The notes under the pieces are model-generated. The model worked only from the letters and a program-made list of their open reading frames with translations. It did not search any database and was not told the DNA's origin. This document shows positions 11,417 to 21,949 of a stretch of DNA of 64,000 nucleotides, piece by piece. Both the position numbers and the translations under genes were made by a program. Source of the DNA: Chara braunii (taxonomy: Eukaryota > Streptophyta > Charophyceae > Charales > Characeae); assembly GCA_003427395.1 (NCBI GenBank), contig BFEA01000076.1, positions 2,738,101 through 2,802,100 of the forward strand, in the 5' to 3' direction. Each line of letters begins with the position of its first letter. Within the stretch, counting starts at the first letter, position 1.

Positions 11417-12204
11417 TGCAATCAGACTCACTTTCTTCTCACTTCGCATGCATGTAAACATATGGCAAATCACCCTGGCGCCAGGCGCCCACACAAAGCT
11501 CAGAGATAAAACAGGTGAGAACACAGTTCAGATACAAACTCGCTTCAAGTAGCTATGGCGCCTGTGCGCCCTTACATCAACCCCCACGACACTGTATCTT
11601 CACAACTTGTTCACACACACACATCACTGGATCTCCCTGAATATCCCACGCGTACACACTCTTACTGCACACTCGTACACACACACTGAAGACTATTCTA
11701 ACCTAGCGCAGCTATGGCTAACCACTAACCCTATCACTACTAGCAATTACGGCTGCTCTGTCTCCCTCGCAGCCCACTTTGGCTTTGGGCATCTGCGGAC
11801 CACCTCGCACAAGACACACTGGCAGCTCTTCCACTTGGTTCGCAGCAGAATGAACGAATGGCTGGACGTTGCCTCTTGATTTATACTTTTGTTGGTCGCT
11901 GGTCTGCCCCCTTTCCACCGGACCCTTGGTGCACACAGTCCCACATGGTACTTGCTAACTGGACTAGGTGAGACTAGGACTGGGTACCGCTGACTAAGCA
12001 AGGTTGGACTCACCACTTGCCCACTTGCCTCTAGTCAGCTGTGAACAACGTTCGAAAGGCCACTTCCAAACCTTCCGGAAGCCTGCGGACTTGGCCTTTC
12101 GGAACTGTAGCAGCTACGACCTTTAACCTTTTAGGACTGTACCAGGCTACGACCTTGACCTTTCCAAATTACTGCAGCTACGGCCTCTACACAAACTAGG
12201 TCCA
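11417..12204 (-). repeat. element A 5' LTR
   Basis: The inner edge is fixed by the adjacent primer site: minus-strand ...TCTGATTGCA. The outer edge is inferred from the minus-strand TGGACCTAG at 12204, next to the beginning of the 5' LTR remnant of B at 12211, giving about 788 bp. The LTR carries a TATA-type promoter at 11890-11871 and a ggcgcc-containing palindrome near 11480 (gggcgcctggcgcc on the minus strand) similar to one in the LTRs of B, D and the 49-kb copy. The outer boundary is less sure. Confidence 0.7.
11871..11890 (-). promoter_or_regulatory. TATA-type core promoter in LTR A
   Basis: The minus strand reads AAAAGTATAAATCAAGAGGC, then AACG and, about 10 bases on, CATTCGTTCAT. A nearly identical block occurs at 38161-38183 on the plus strand inside the giant LTR F. 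Conservation between otherwise unlike LTRs supports a real transcription start element. Confidence 0.6.
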
Positions 12205-12210
12205 TGAGAT

Positions 12211-12271
12211 TGGACTCATATGTATGATGCTGTTTGATTGCTGGAGTTCGCTATTGCTCATCTTCCTTGCA
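12211..12271 (+). repeat. element B 5' LTR remnant
   Basis: tggactcatatgtatgatg...cttccttgca is the last 61 bp of the LTR, almost identical to 20324-20384. Homology stops abruptly at 12211 at the junction with LTR A, so about 860 bp of the 5' LTR is missing. Confidence 0.85.
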
Positions 12272-12274
12272 ATT

Positions 12275-12292
12275 TGGTATCGGAGTTGTGGT
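12275..12292 (+). other. element B primer-binding site
   Basis: TGGTATCGGAGTTGTGGT lies three bases after the LTR end ...CTTGCA. It resembles the initiator-Met complement TGGTATCAGAGCCAGGTT in its first eleven positions with one difference, and less well afterwards. Confidence 0.65.
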
Positions 12293-13542
12293 ACGACTGC
12301 GCTCATCTAGCGCTTGTCTTCTGCCTTATGCGGTACATACATGCGGTCTGCTGGGCGAGTTTGGCCGTAAGTGGTGTGTAGTGAGGAGGGTGGAGATGAG
12401 TGTGTTGGCGACCCAGGAGGTGAGGGGATTGTCAGGAAGGCTATTTGAGGTGAATGTGGTCTGGACAGTGTGATGAGAACTATCTAAGGTGCGATTGACG
12501 CTGAGGTGGAGCGGCGAGATAATGTTGGTTGTGCCGATGCAGTGACTGGTCATCGCAATCGCCATTTGGTCATCTGGTGAGATTATCTCTGTGGTTGGGG
12601 GCAGCTAAATGAGGTACGTTGCTCTTAACCTTATCTTCCCTCTCCGAAACTTCTTACCGTGAGGTTGTGTGTTCCTTCTTGAGAGTCCTCTCATCGTGAG
12701 GTGTCGAGTGCGCTCAACCTTGAGAGTCGGCAATGTTCACGTGGAGCATCGAAGGGGAGATGGGCGGAGCTTTCTGAAGGGCCCTGGACGAAGCACTGGG
12801 TCACGGTCACCATGCCAACCCAAAGGGAGTAGAGCACGCATGCCTAGCTGCTTGTCCTTTGTTCGGCTTGCTGCGCTATTAGATGGGTACCACTGGGCAG
12901 GCCAGCCCTACAGGAAAGACGTGCACTCGACGTCTATAAATAAACACGGGAAGGGGAACCATTGACTGTGATCGTCGTCCGGCTGCGACGTAAAATAATT
13001 CCTGGAGTCACTTGGGGGTGGACGTTAAATTGCCCTTGGATCAGTCAATGGTTGGAAGGCTCGTGGCACGCCGAGGATAAAAATACGTGCAAGGCTGGCC
13101 GGCTCAGTGGATACTTGGGGCACAGGGGTGGGCCGGACACACACACCTTTAGACACGCTACGCCTCCAGATTGCTCAGGGACGCTGACGTCAAGTGATAC
13201 TCAGGGGAACTAAGGGAGGGGTTGATTCCAGTTGATAAGTTCGAGAAAATGCCATGCTGTCCTATCCACACAACTGATTTTATTTTTATGTTTTGATTAG
13301 TTAGATGGACTGCCATTGACATCTGACAGACAACATTAGTTAGAACTATTGACTGTTCCTAGTGCTTCTGTTTGCGGACTAGTCAGACTAAAAATAGTCT
13401 CAGTTGTAGGAATCTGACTTACCTGCTGACCTCAAGTGATATCTGTTCCGAAAGAGCCACCCATTAATTAGTGGGTCTGTGCACTATGTTGAGGTAGGCA
13501 TCTAGTATGATCTAGTGTAGACCGTGCACAACGCTGTAGCCT
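12293..13542 (+). other. element B untranslated leader
   Basis: A long leader between primer site and gag. The block from about 13000 to 13210 (ggatcagtca, aggctcgt, cttggggcacaggggtgggc) recurs in the leader of element E at 57690-57930, so it is a family feature. Short open frames here are not conserved between B and E and are not taken as genes. The conserved block may hold packaging or translation signals. Confidence 0.7.
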
Positions 13543-15541
13543 ATGAGCGACGAGGAGGACACCGGAGAGGACGACCGTAGGATCTTGCGATCAGCTAGAG
13601 ACCCGAGAGCTCACGTGTCCCTAGGACCGGAGGGTGATAAGACTCTATTACGCGGCTTAGGGAGAGGCAGCAGCAGCAGAGGAGGGCTAGAGCAGCCGAG
13701 GCCAGCAGAACTTTAGTTAGTGAGGCCGGTGCTACAGCAGACATGGCCACTACAGCCATGTCCACTTCTGCGCAGCAGACTTCCCAAGCCAGTAGTTCAG
13801 GTGTCGTCGGGTCAACGGTCGCGCAGACCGTGAGTCAGTCCACTGGCATTATGGCAAGCCAGGCCACGGTGTTGACCCCAGAGGATGTCGCCATCCAGCA
13901 GGCAGCCCTGCAGGAGGCACAGCTACAGCGAGCATTAGGAGAGATAAAAGCGGAAAAGGAAAGGATGATCAGAACGAGAGCCAGGATGCAGCGGAGAGGG
14001 GCAGATATAGAGGAGTTAGAGACGATGAACCTCACGCATATGGATGATGATGTGAAGGTAGTTAGGAGGGCCCTGCTAGGCGTTATAGAGATGCAGGAGC
14101 ATCAAACTACCATCCTTCAGGACATTCAACAGAGCCTAGCCGTTTTGGCAGGCCGTGCTCAGGCAGCACCATCACCAGCCGGGCCTGGTGCCTGGCCCAT
14201 GCCATATCCTCCCTTTTTTGTCCCACCGGTGACAGGGGTATCCCCATATATAGCCCCGTCATCGGTTGCTATCGTTTCCCTGGGGATGCCGCTGTCAGGA
14301 GGGGTAACAGCAGGGAGTAGTTTGCAGGTTCCTGTACAGACAGTGTTTACTCCAAGTCCGTCGCAGATTGCAGTCACCACGCAGCCTGCTGTCTCGCAGC
14401 CTGTGCAGCCTCAGGGCACGCAGCCCCAGCAGTTAGCACAACAACCTGTGTCACCGGGTCCACAGCCCGGAGTGATGCAAGGACCGGGACAAACTCAGTG
14501 GGTCCCAAAGACGGCCATCGCCGCTCCCAAACCTTTCACAGCGGACAAGAGAGGCGAAGACCTCGACACATGGTTGAGGGCAGTGCCGGTCTACGTCAGG
14601 TGTAAACTCACCTTGCCGCACGAAGAAGTGCTTGTGGCTGCTTCCTACCTAGAGGGTAGTGCAGCAAGATGGTTGAGCGGTCTAGTGCAACTTTAGGGAT
14701 ATGGTCACGACTTCCGCGCTTGGGCGGCCTCCCAGAAATTGGAGGACTTCCTGAAGATGGTGGAAGAGAGATGGCATGATCCTCAGGAGGCCCAAAGGGC
14801 CACAGACGCGATCCTGACACTGCACACGCGGCAGTTTAAGTCAGTAAGGGAAGCCACCGACGCTGTTGAGAGTCTGATCTGTGTCCCTGGGGTGCGCTAT
14901 GACCCCCAAGTCCTGTTGACTTCGTACCTAAGATGCTTTTCTCAGCCTCTCAGGAACCAGTTGGCAAAAGAGGCCAACATATTGATGCACAACTTCCCTT
15001 CGTTTAGCAAGGTGGCCCTAGACCTTGAAGCTAAGATAGGGCATGGACAGGCATCCACAACCGATGGGAGAAAGAAGACAATGCCTCCCAACTGAAAGGC
15101 GAAGGGTCGCTTGATGTTCATCGATAATGATGGTTCCACCATCGAAGAAGATGAACACTTCCAAGAGGGAGTAGGTTCAAAGGCAGGCAGCATAGATGCT
15201 TCAGAGGGTGGAGTAGTCGTTGTCGTTGCTCAAAAAGGTAAGGCGACCGGTGGACGCCGCGGAGGCTTCCGGTCTAGGAGTCAAGTTGACCCCAATGCTC
15301 CTCCATGGGAGAAAGCGGGTCTTACAAAGGACGTGTGGAGAGACTGTTACACACGGCAGGCATGCATTCGTTGTGGTCAATATGGCCACAACCAATTCAA
15401 GTGCCGCAACAAGAAGGTGACGGAAAAGATCCCGCCTACGATGGGGCAGGTGCTGGGATCCTCTCATCCCGTTGGTAGCAACGTTGCCAGTACATCAGGC
15501 AGTGCTCCGGGAAACGCGTCGGGCCAGTAGGAATTGTAGCT
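13543..15541 (+). CDS. element B gag (one N-terminal frameshift, in-frame TAG and TGA)
   Basis: The start at 13543 (MSDEEDTGEDDRR) matches the gag starts of D and E in position and context. A frameshift near 13640 moves the message into the frame of 13743. From there it encodes an Ala/Gln-rich coil, a Pro/Gln-rich linker (about 14160-14520), a capsid core (KPFTADKRGEDLDTW...AARWLSGLVQL), then TAG at 14694 with the core continuing in the same frame (GYGHDFRAW...WHDPQEAQ) to 15092. A TGA at 15093 is followed by an acidic linker and an intact CCHC knuckle, CIRCGQYGHNQFKC, near 15365. Translation ends at SGQ-TAG (15528) or two codons later. Gag packages the RNA and forms the particle. Pol lies in the -1 frame. 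Confidence 0.88.
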
Positions 15542-17954
15542 GTTCCTGCTAGGGTCGAGGTGGTGGAGACACCCTCACCATCTCGAGAGATGGCCCAAGC
15601 TATTGACTCCAGTATCGTCCCGCAAACACATTCAGACCCATCGAGCCTCTGTTCGATGAATGTGTTTGAGTCCTTAGAGGAGCTAGAGGTGGAGTGGTCT
15701 AGATCAGACTCGCTAGCTTCTTGGACGGCCCTAATCAAAGCCCCATTGGCGGCCGCAAGGCCGGGGCCTATTATGACACTTGCTCGACGCGGAACTTTAT
15801 TAGTCACGCGTGCATTGAGAGACTGCGCTTACAGAGGCGAGTGCAGCGCCTGAGTCGACCTGTGGAGTCGGCCTGTGCCAACAAACAGCGCAATGGTAGT
15901 TAACGACTACCTCCAGGATGTAGAGTGTTGTTTCCCGTACGCGGGAGGGGACTTGAGACACCGTGTCTCGTTCCTAGTGAGCGATGAACTCCCCATGGAC
16001 ATGTTGTTAGGAATGTACTACCTCTCAGTGGCACAGCCCCAGTTTGACTGGGACCGAAAAGTGGTCAAACACACTTTGCCAGATGGAGGGACCGCCAGAT
16101 TACACAAGTTCAAAGCTAGTAGTCTGATTGAGTCCTACGGGTGCATGTGTGCGGCCTTGTTCTATAATTATTATAAGCAAAATCAGGAGGAGGGTATGTA
16201 CTTATTTTATGTCTCTGTTGCAGGCAAGCCGGTGAAAATGCCACCGAAGATAGAGGGAGTAGTTGCTAAATACCCTGATCTATTTGAAGGGCCGACAGGG
16301 GTTGTTGAAAGAGAGGTCGTCCACGCGATAGAGATTATCCCAGGGTCTAGTATTCCAAAGGGTAGGATCTATCGGATGTCTCCAGGCGAGCTTGATGAGC
16401 TTCGCCGCCAACTCAAGGAACTCGTAGAGAAGGGTTGGATCCGGCCGAGTGTCTCTCCTTATGGGTCTCCAGTTCTATTCGTGCCTAAGAAGGAGGGTAC
16501 TATTAGGATGTGCATTGACTATAGGGGCCTCAATGCCATCACTGTAAAGAACAGAGAGCCCCTACCGCGCATCAACGATTTGCTAATTAGAGTGCAAGGG
16601 NNNNNNNNNNNNNNNNNNNNNNNNNNNNNNNNNNNNNNNNNNNNNNNNNNNNNNNNNNNNNNNNNNNNNNNNNNTTCGCCGCCAACTCAAGGAACTCGTA
16701 GAGAAGGGTTGGATCCGGCCGAGTGTCTCTCCTTATGGGTCTCCAGTTCTATTCGTGCCTAAGAAGGAGGGTACTATTAGGATGTGCATTGACTATAGGG
16801 GCCTCAATGCCATCACTGTAAAGAACAGAGAGCCCCTACCGCGCATCAACGATTTGCTAATTAGAGTGCAAGGGTGTCGGTACTTCAGTAAGATAGATCT
16901 GAAGTCCGGGTACCATCAGATTGCAATCCGGCCCGAGGATCAACACAAAACCGCATTTCAGACCAGGTACGGTCTGTACGAGTTTGTGGTGATGCCTTTT
17001 GGCCTGTGCAATGCTCCTGGCACCTTTCAGCACGCTATGAATCGGATATTCCAAGACTACTTGGATAAGTTTGTCATCGTGTACCTCGATGACATACTTA
17101 TTTTTAGTAAGACTGTCGAGGAGCACGTAGCACACTTAGACAAAGTTCTCAGTCTCCTGCGACAGCACAAGTTCAAGATCAACGGTGAAAAGTGCGAGTT
17201 TGGCCGCACCCGTATCTTGTACTTGGGTCATGAGATCTCCGCGGAAGGGTTGAAGCCCGATGACGCGAAGGTGGCCAGCATCCGTGATTGGCCACGACCT
17301 CAGTCTGTGACTGAGATGAGATCTTTCTTAGGAATGACAGGCTACTACCGGACTTTTGTAAAGAACTATAGCATTGTGGCCGCTCCTTTGACTGATCTGA
17401 CCCGCCTTGACACCCCATGGGAGTGGACAGATAAGTGCGAGGCTGCTTTCAGACATCTGAAGCATGCGTTGACGCACTATGAAGTCTTGAAACTTCCTGA
17501 TCCTGACAAGCTGTTTATAGTCACCACGGATGCCAGCCAATATACCATTGGCGCCGTGCTCGCACAGCAGGAGGGGCCAAAGTTGAGGCCAGTCGAGTAC
17601 ATGTCGAAAAAGATGCCGTCTCAGAAGTCCACCTATGAGAAGGAACTCTACGCAGTGTACAAGGCTCTGACCCATTAGAGACACTATCTCCTTGGGAGAT
17701 TCTTCATCCTCAGGACTGATCATCAGACCCTGAGATGGATGAGAACTCAACCCGTACTATCTGACGCTCTAAAGCGTTGGATCGAAGTCATTGAGCAATA
17801 TGACTTCGGCCCCCAGTATCTCAAAGGGGAGTACAATAAGGTGGCTGATGCCTTGTCGTGTAGACCTGACTTTTCAGGTGCGCTGATTACTGAGTTCGAT
17901 CTCACGGACGATGTTACTCGCTCTTTGGTGGATGCCTATCGAGTTCATGTCTGA
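15542..17954 (+). CDS. element B pol, N-terminal part: protease, reverse transcriptase, RNase H
   Basis: Pre-protease ([15 protein letters not shown], near 15565-15610) leads to a protease whose active-site box reads [10 protein letters not shown] instead of the usual D-S/T-G; two small indels shift the frame near 15750 and 15880. From 15875: retropepsin C-terminal part ([12 protein letters not shown]), then RT with [62 protein letters not shown] and an intact YLDDILIF (about 17080). RNase H follows ([16 protein letters not shown]), is cut by TAG at 17676 (where relatives have Trp) and continues in frame to 17954. The apparent break at 16600-16674 is an N gap with a duplicated flank; collapsing it restores one frame. 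An 8-nt deletion near 17945 ends the frame. Confidence 0.92.
16401..16874. other. N gap flanked by an exact 200-bp duplication (assembly artefact)
   Basis: Bases 16401-16600 and 16675-16874 are the same 200 bp; between them lie 74 Ns (16601-16674). The copy duplicates the start of RT. Removing 274 bp rejoins the open frames before and after the gap in one phase and gives a normal RT, so this is an unmerged contig overlap, not biology. Confidence 0.95.
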
Positions 17955-19425
17955 GATCATACGCAGACTCCAGGCAAAGGACAAGAAGACCTCTGCTGAG
18001 TTTGAGTTGGTCAATGGCTTGCTGTTCCTTGAGAAGGACGGGAATAAACGGTTGTGTGTCCCAAGTAGCGAGTCTTTGCGTAGTTTGTTTTTAGGCGAGT
18101 GTCATGATGCCACCGACCATTTTGGGTATAAAACGACCGCAGCCAACCTGCTGCAGCGGTTCTGGTGGCGCACGATGATGTGAGATGCTCAGCTGTACGT
18201 GGATACTTGTCAAGTTTGTCAACGGGACAAGCCACGTACTCAGACTCCTCTTGGGCTTTTGAAGCCCCTTCCGATTGCGGAACGGCCTGGTGAGAGTCTG
18301 TCCATTGATTTCATGGATACTCTGATCACCAATAAGAGCGGGATGCGCCACATCTTCATCATCGTGGATAGATTTAGTAAGTATGCTAGGCTAGTAGCCA
18401 TGCCAGAAACAACAAGAAAGGAGTACGTGATCCGAATGTTCAAAGAAAACTGGGTTAGAGACTTTGGTTTACCCAAGTCTATTGTCAGTGACAGGGATGT
18501 CAGGTTTACCAGCGAGTTGTGGAAGGCCGTTGCTGCAGAGCAGGGCACTCAGTTGCAAATGACTTCTGGGAATCACCCAGAGGCCAACGGCCAGGCCGAA
18601 CAACTGAACCGCGTTGTACAACACCTGTTGAGGCATTACATCAAGCCCAACCAGGTGGACTGGGATGGGAAGCTTGCTCTCATCGCCAGTCTGTATAACA
18701 ACGCGGTACACAGTGCCACTGGGGTGAGCCCGAACAGTCTACTACTGACTTTCAAGCCTAGACTACCTCTTGACTTTCTCCTACCTGAGAATGAATCAAC
18801 TGCTGCACCGGGTACGTTAGAGTTTGCCTACAGATACGAACAGAAAATGCAGCAGGCGGTAGTTTTGATGCAGAAGGCACATGCCGCGATGATAGAGTCC
18901 GAAAACAGAAACCGCCGACCTTCTACATTTCAGGTTGGGGATAGGGTCTGGGTTAAGTCTTCAAAACTGGGACAGGAGTATGGGATATCCCACAAACTCA
19001 TGCCTCGGTACTTTGGACCTTGGGAAGTCTTAGACATCGTTGGGACAGATCCAGATGGGCCATCTTATGTTATCCGGATTCCTGGTCATCTTCGTACTTA
19101 CCCTGTCTTTCACGCCTCCAAGCTGGCACCTTTCAAAGAAACTGACCAGTTTCCATCTCGTCGCTCAATGTTGCCCCCAACCATGGACGAAGAGGTGGAC
19201 ATTGATGATATTGTGGATCACCGAGAGCTGCCGGTATCAAGACCAGCAGGCAGGGGACGTCCTCCAAAACCGAAGCTGCAATACCGCGTTCGGTTCCGGC
19301 ATCACACTGATCCGAAGGAGGACCGATGGTTCACTAGGGAGGAATTAATGCAGACCGCTCCTCAAGTTGTGACTCAATACGAGAGATCTCTGCAGAAGGG
19401 AAAGCGCCCTATGATCGAAGATTGA
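17955..19425 (+). CDS. element B pol, C-terminal part: integrase with chromodomain
   Basis: After the deletion near 17945 the frame continues from [14 protein letters not shown] with an integrase zinc finger (HDATDHFG ... CQVC) interrupted by TGA at 18181. From 18199 the frame is open for 408 codons. The DDE core is complete: Asp in SIDFMD, Asp in SDRDVRF and Glu in HPEANGQAE. Then come the GPWEVLDIVG and YPVFHASKLAPF segments typical of gypsy integrase C-termini. The last 70 residues (VDIDDIVDHR ... YRVRFRHHTDPKEDRWFTREEL) resemble a chromodomain, which in chromoviruses tethers the integration complex to modified chromatin. The frame ends just before the polypurine tract. Confidence 0.92.
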
Positions 19426-19449
19426 GCTTCTCAGAGGACTGTTGAAGCT

Positions 19450-19462
19450 AAGGAGGAGGGAA
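19450..19462 (+). other. element B polypurine tract
   Basis: aaggaggagggaa sits immediately before the LTR start TGCGAGG. The same tract precedes the 3' LTRs of C (37008-37022) and E (63922-63935). It primes plus-strand DNA synthesis in this family. Confidence 0.85.
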
Positions 19463-20384
19463 TGCGAGGCCACTGCCTCTAAGAGCCCCACAAGGCCCCA
19501 TTTTAGCAGCCCGTCGGCCGCCCTAAGTGAAGGCAGGCTCGACGAGGCCCTCAGGGCCCTTTTTTGGCCACCACGCAACTCAAGGAAATTCAGGCAGTTG
19601 CGCAGCGCCAGTTGGTTAAGTGAACCCAGGCCCTGGGCCGCCTGTGTGAATGTACGTGAAGCAAGCCCTAGGCTGGATACAGGTACCAGGCCTAACACAT
19701 GCCGAAAAGCAGTTGGGCACATGCAACCACTTCAGGCCCAAGGCCTGCTCCTCGCATGCTGGGCCTCAGGCTACCGGGGCCTACTGGAAGCTTCCTGGAC
19801 TGGACGCAGGAAGGCCACTTCGATATAGGGAAGGGCCTGCCTCCTCATTCGGCATTCAGGTGTTGGCTGCATGCTGCGCAAGCGCTGCTGCTGCGCTATT
19901 TGCTGGCTGGCGCCTACGCTCTCACAGGCGAGCAGGGAAGGAGCACGCAGCCATAGTCGAGCTGGCTGCTGTAAGCTGGGTGAAGCGCAGGGTGGTCCTT
20001 GGGTGCTAGTGGCATCTGTGAGTTGGGGAACGAGGTTGTGAGTGTAGCGCGAGACATCCCTGGTGCTGGAAGCGTGCGACATTGGTCGCCATATGCTCGT
20101 ACTTCGGGAATGTTGTTGATGTCATCTTTCGGCTTCGTAGTATAGGCTAGATAGGATCTGCCACATGTAGTCTGGGCGCCGAGCGCCAGATAGGATATCA
20201 ACTCTGGTTCTCCGTTGATGATGATGGGACTATTTCAGCATTGTCAATTATGAACTCTTGGTGTGTTCTTATTTGGTGTATCTCGTGATGCAATTCTGTT
20301 GTTGGTTCGAGGTCAAGACTATCTGGACTCATATGTATGATGNTGTTTGATTGTTGGAGTTCGCTATTGCTCATCTTCCTTGCA
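19463..20384 (+). repeat. element B 3' LTR (922 bp)
   Basis: It starts TGCGAGG after the polypurine tract and ends ...tgctcatcttccttgca, matching the LTR end before the primer site at 12271. It contains the block cagttgcgcagcgccagttgg shared by all LTRs of this family and the palindrome gggcgccgagcgcc near 20176. One ambiguous base is at 20343. Confidence 0.9.
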
Positions 20385-20526
20385 GGTGCACCAAACTCAG
20401 CGTCAGACACTGGCTCTCTCTCTCTCTCTCACGAGAATGAATTTTCCTCTTTATCGAGGAAGATTCATTCTCGTTGGGCATGTCTCGTTTCGTTTTTCTT
20501 TTTTTTGGTTTTTTTTTTGCAGAATG

Positions 20527-20527
<1 letters not shown>

Positions 20528-20558
<31 letters not shown>
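20528..20558. repeat. (GT)n microsatellite
   Basis: About 15 GT units directly before the foldback structure. Confidence 0.95.
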
Positions 20559-20563
<5 letters not shown>

Positions 20564-20575
20564 TTTTCCCGTTGT

Positions 20576-20674
20576 GTACTACCGGTTGTCCAAGGCTCGG
20601 CAATAAAGTCCGAGGCTCGACACTAACCAGGCTACCGGTAGCCTGAGCCACGGGCCTTGACAACCGGTAGGTAC
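20576..20674. repeat. foldback structure with inner 18-bp palindrome
   Basis: gtactaccggttgtccaagg (from 20576) and ccttgacaaccggtaggtac (to 20674) form an inverted repeat of about 20 bp with two single-base bulges. Between them is a perfect palindrome, caggctaccggtagcctg (20628-20645). It looks like a small foldback or MITE-like unit, but no target duplication was found. Confidence 0.75.
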
Positions 20675-20894
20675 TGGTGGTTTAAGTCTTCAAAATAAAT
20701 GAAATCCACACCTTTTGCCCAAAAATCCTACTTTTAGAAGTAGGGTTCTTTACTTTCATCACACACTTTGCCAATCTCATTCATAAGCTTTGCTCCGTGA
20801 GCAAGCTCTCATAATTTTTCCTTCAAATAAAACTCAATGTTTTTATTTCTCAAAACTTCACACTTGTTGACAATGTCGCTTTCAACCTAGACTA

Positions 20895-21470
20895 AAGCCA
20901 AGTGGAGGGTCCCGGAATCAGGCGGGTTTCCCTGCCGCGCAAACGACACACCCCCACTGGCTATTAGTCAAAACTTAGTCCTCATAATCATGGAAATCAC
21001 TGCCGCGACTAGACCACTTGCAGTCCATAACAAGTTAAAAGTGAAGGGTCCCAGAAATCAGGCGGGTTTTCCTGCCGCAGACGACACCTTTACCGACTAT
21101 TATGTGACTAAGCTAGGCGGGGATGCCGATTCTGGCGGTTCTTTCTTTATCCTCTGCCGCACAAAAAACCATCTGTGAATCACAACCAAAAGGCCAATCA
21201 TGAGGGGTCCCAGAATCAGGCGGGTTTCCCTGCCCCGGACAACGCCCAACCGGCAGCTAAGAACCATCAGAGCGGAGTTGCCGATTCTGGAAGAGGATAA
21301 GAACTCGTACCTTACCCTCTGCCGCACACAAAACCATTTGTGACTCAACCAAAAGGCCAGTCATGAGGGGTCCCAAAATCAGGTGGTTTTCCCTGCCACA
21401 AACAACGCCCCCACCGACAGCTAAGAACCAACAAAATGGAGTTGCCGATTCTGGCAGAGGATAAAATTTT
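20895..21470. repeat. tandem repeat of about 160 bp, four copies
   Basis: The block gggtcccagaatcaggcggg recurs, with changes, at about 20907, 21046, 21204 and 21367, each followed by tttccctgccgc and by a gttgccgattctggcagagg-like block (for example 21272, 21442). The last block resembles plant retrotransposon primer sites (TGGCGA-CTCTG-type). It could be a fragmented leader of element G or a separate satellite. Confidence 0.75.
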
Positions 21471-21949
21471 TAGTAAATCTCTTTTTCCAAAAATAACCAC
21501 TTAGGCTGCCCTCAGGCATAACCTCTCTCTCATTTATAACTCAATATAATTTTTGGACTTTTTGAGTCTGCCAAAAATATCTCATTGATAATCACGTTTT
21601 CTTCACTTCATCGAACCCTCTTTGGTTCGGACACACTTTATTCGTGATTTGCCACATTTTCCTTCCACACTTTTAACTCTTTTCTTTCTCGTTTGTCAAA
21701 ACATAATAAAACATAGAAAAACTCATAAAGTCACAATGGTGAGAACGATAATGACAACCAGAACGCACACGAATCTGCAATTTGAGGGGATCAAAAACCC
21801 ATACCAAAGGGATTCCCAAAAGAGATCCAGACTATTTTCGAGTTTCACATTATCACAAATCTCAAACCATCACCAATCAAAGTCTCAATAAAAAACAAAT
21901 GACCTTATATTGCATACCCTACAGGTCATAATTGACTGATATACAAAAA

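Larger units (their letters stand above)
6650..12204 (-). mobile_element. element A: truncated Ty3/gypsy retrotransposon
   Basis: Read on the minus strand: LTR (12204-11417), primer-binding site (11415-11401), leader, gag (from 10132), zinc knuckle, protease, reverse transcriptase and the start of RNase H, ending at about 6650. No integrase or 3' LTR follows; repeat X is joined directly. Its Gag start and coiled-coil N-terminus differ from those of B-E, and it keeps a canonical protease motif, so it belongs to another gypsy subgroup. Several frameshifts, stops and an internal RT deletion mark it as dead. Its right end meets the remnant of the 5' LTR of B at about 12205-12211, suggesting insertion into or recombination with that LTR. 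Confidence 0.88.
12211..20384 (+). mobile_element. element B: Ty3/gypsy chromovirus, nearly complete
   Basis: Order: 61-bp remnant of the 5' LTR (12211-12271), primer site (12275), 1.25-kb leader, gag (13543-15541), pol (15542-19425), polypurine tract (19450-19462) and 3' LTR (19463-20384). The LTR remnant and the end of the 3' LTR agree over 60 bp with one substitution and one N, suggesting a fairly recent insertion. The first part of the 5' LTR is gone where element A adjoins. The reading frame is broken by a few stops and indels and by an assembly gap. The C-terminal chromodomain-like segment places it among the chromoviruses. Confidence 0.93.

Noticed and set aside
12669-13213. Small frames in the leader of B as accessory genes
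   Set aside because: Not conserved in the leader of E, which is otherwise collinear in part.
13543-13745. A conserved programmed frameshift in N-terminal gag of B and E
   Set aside because: Both copies change frame there, but at different places (near 13640 in B, near 58480 in E), so independent indels are the simpler reading.
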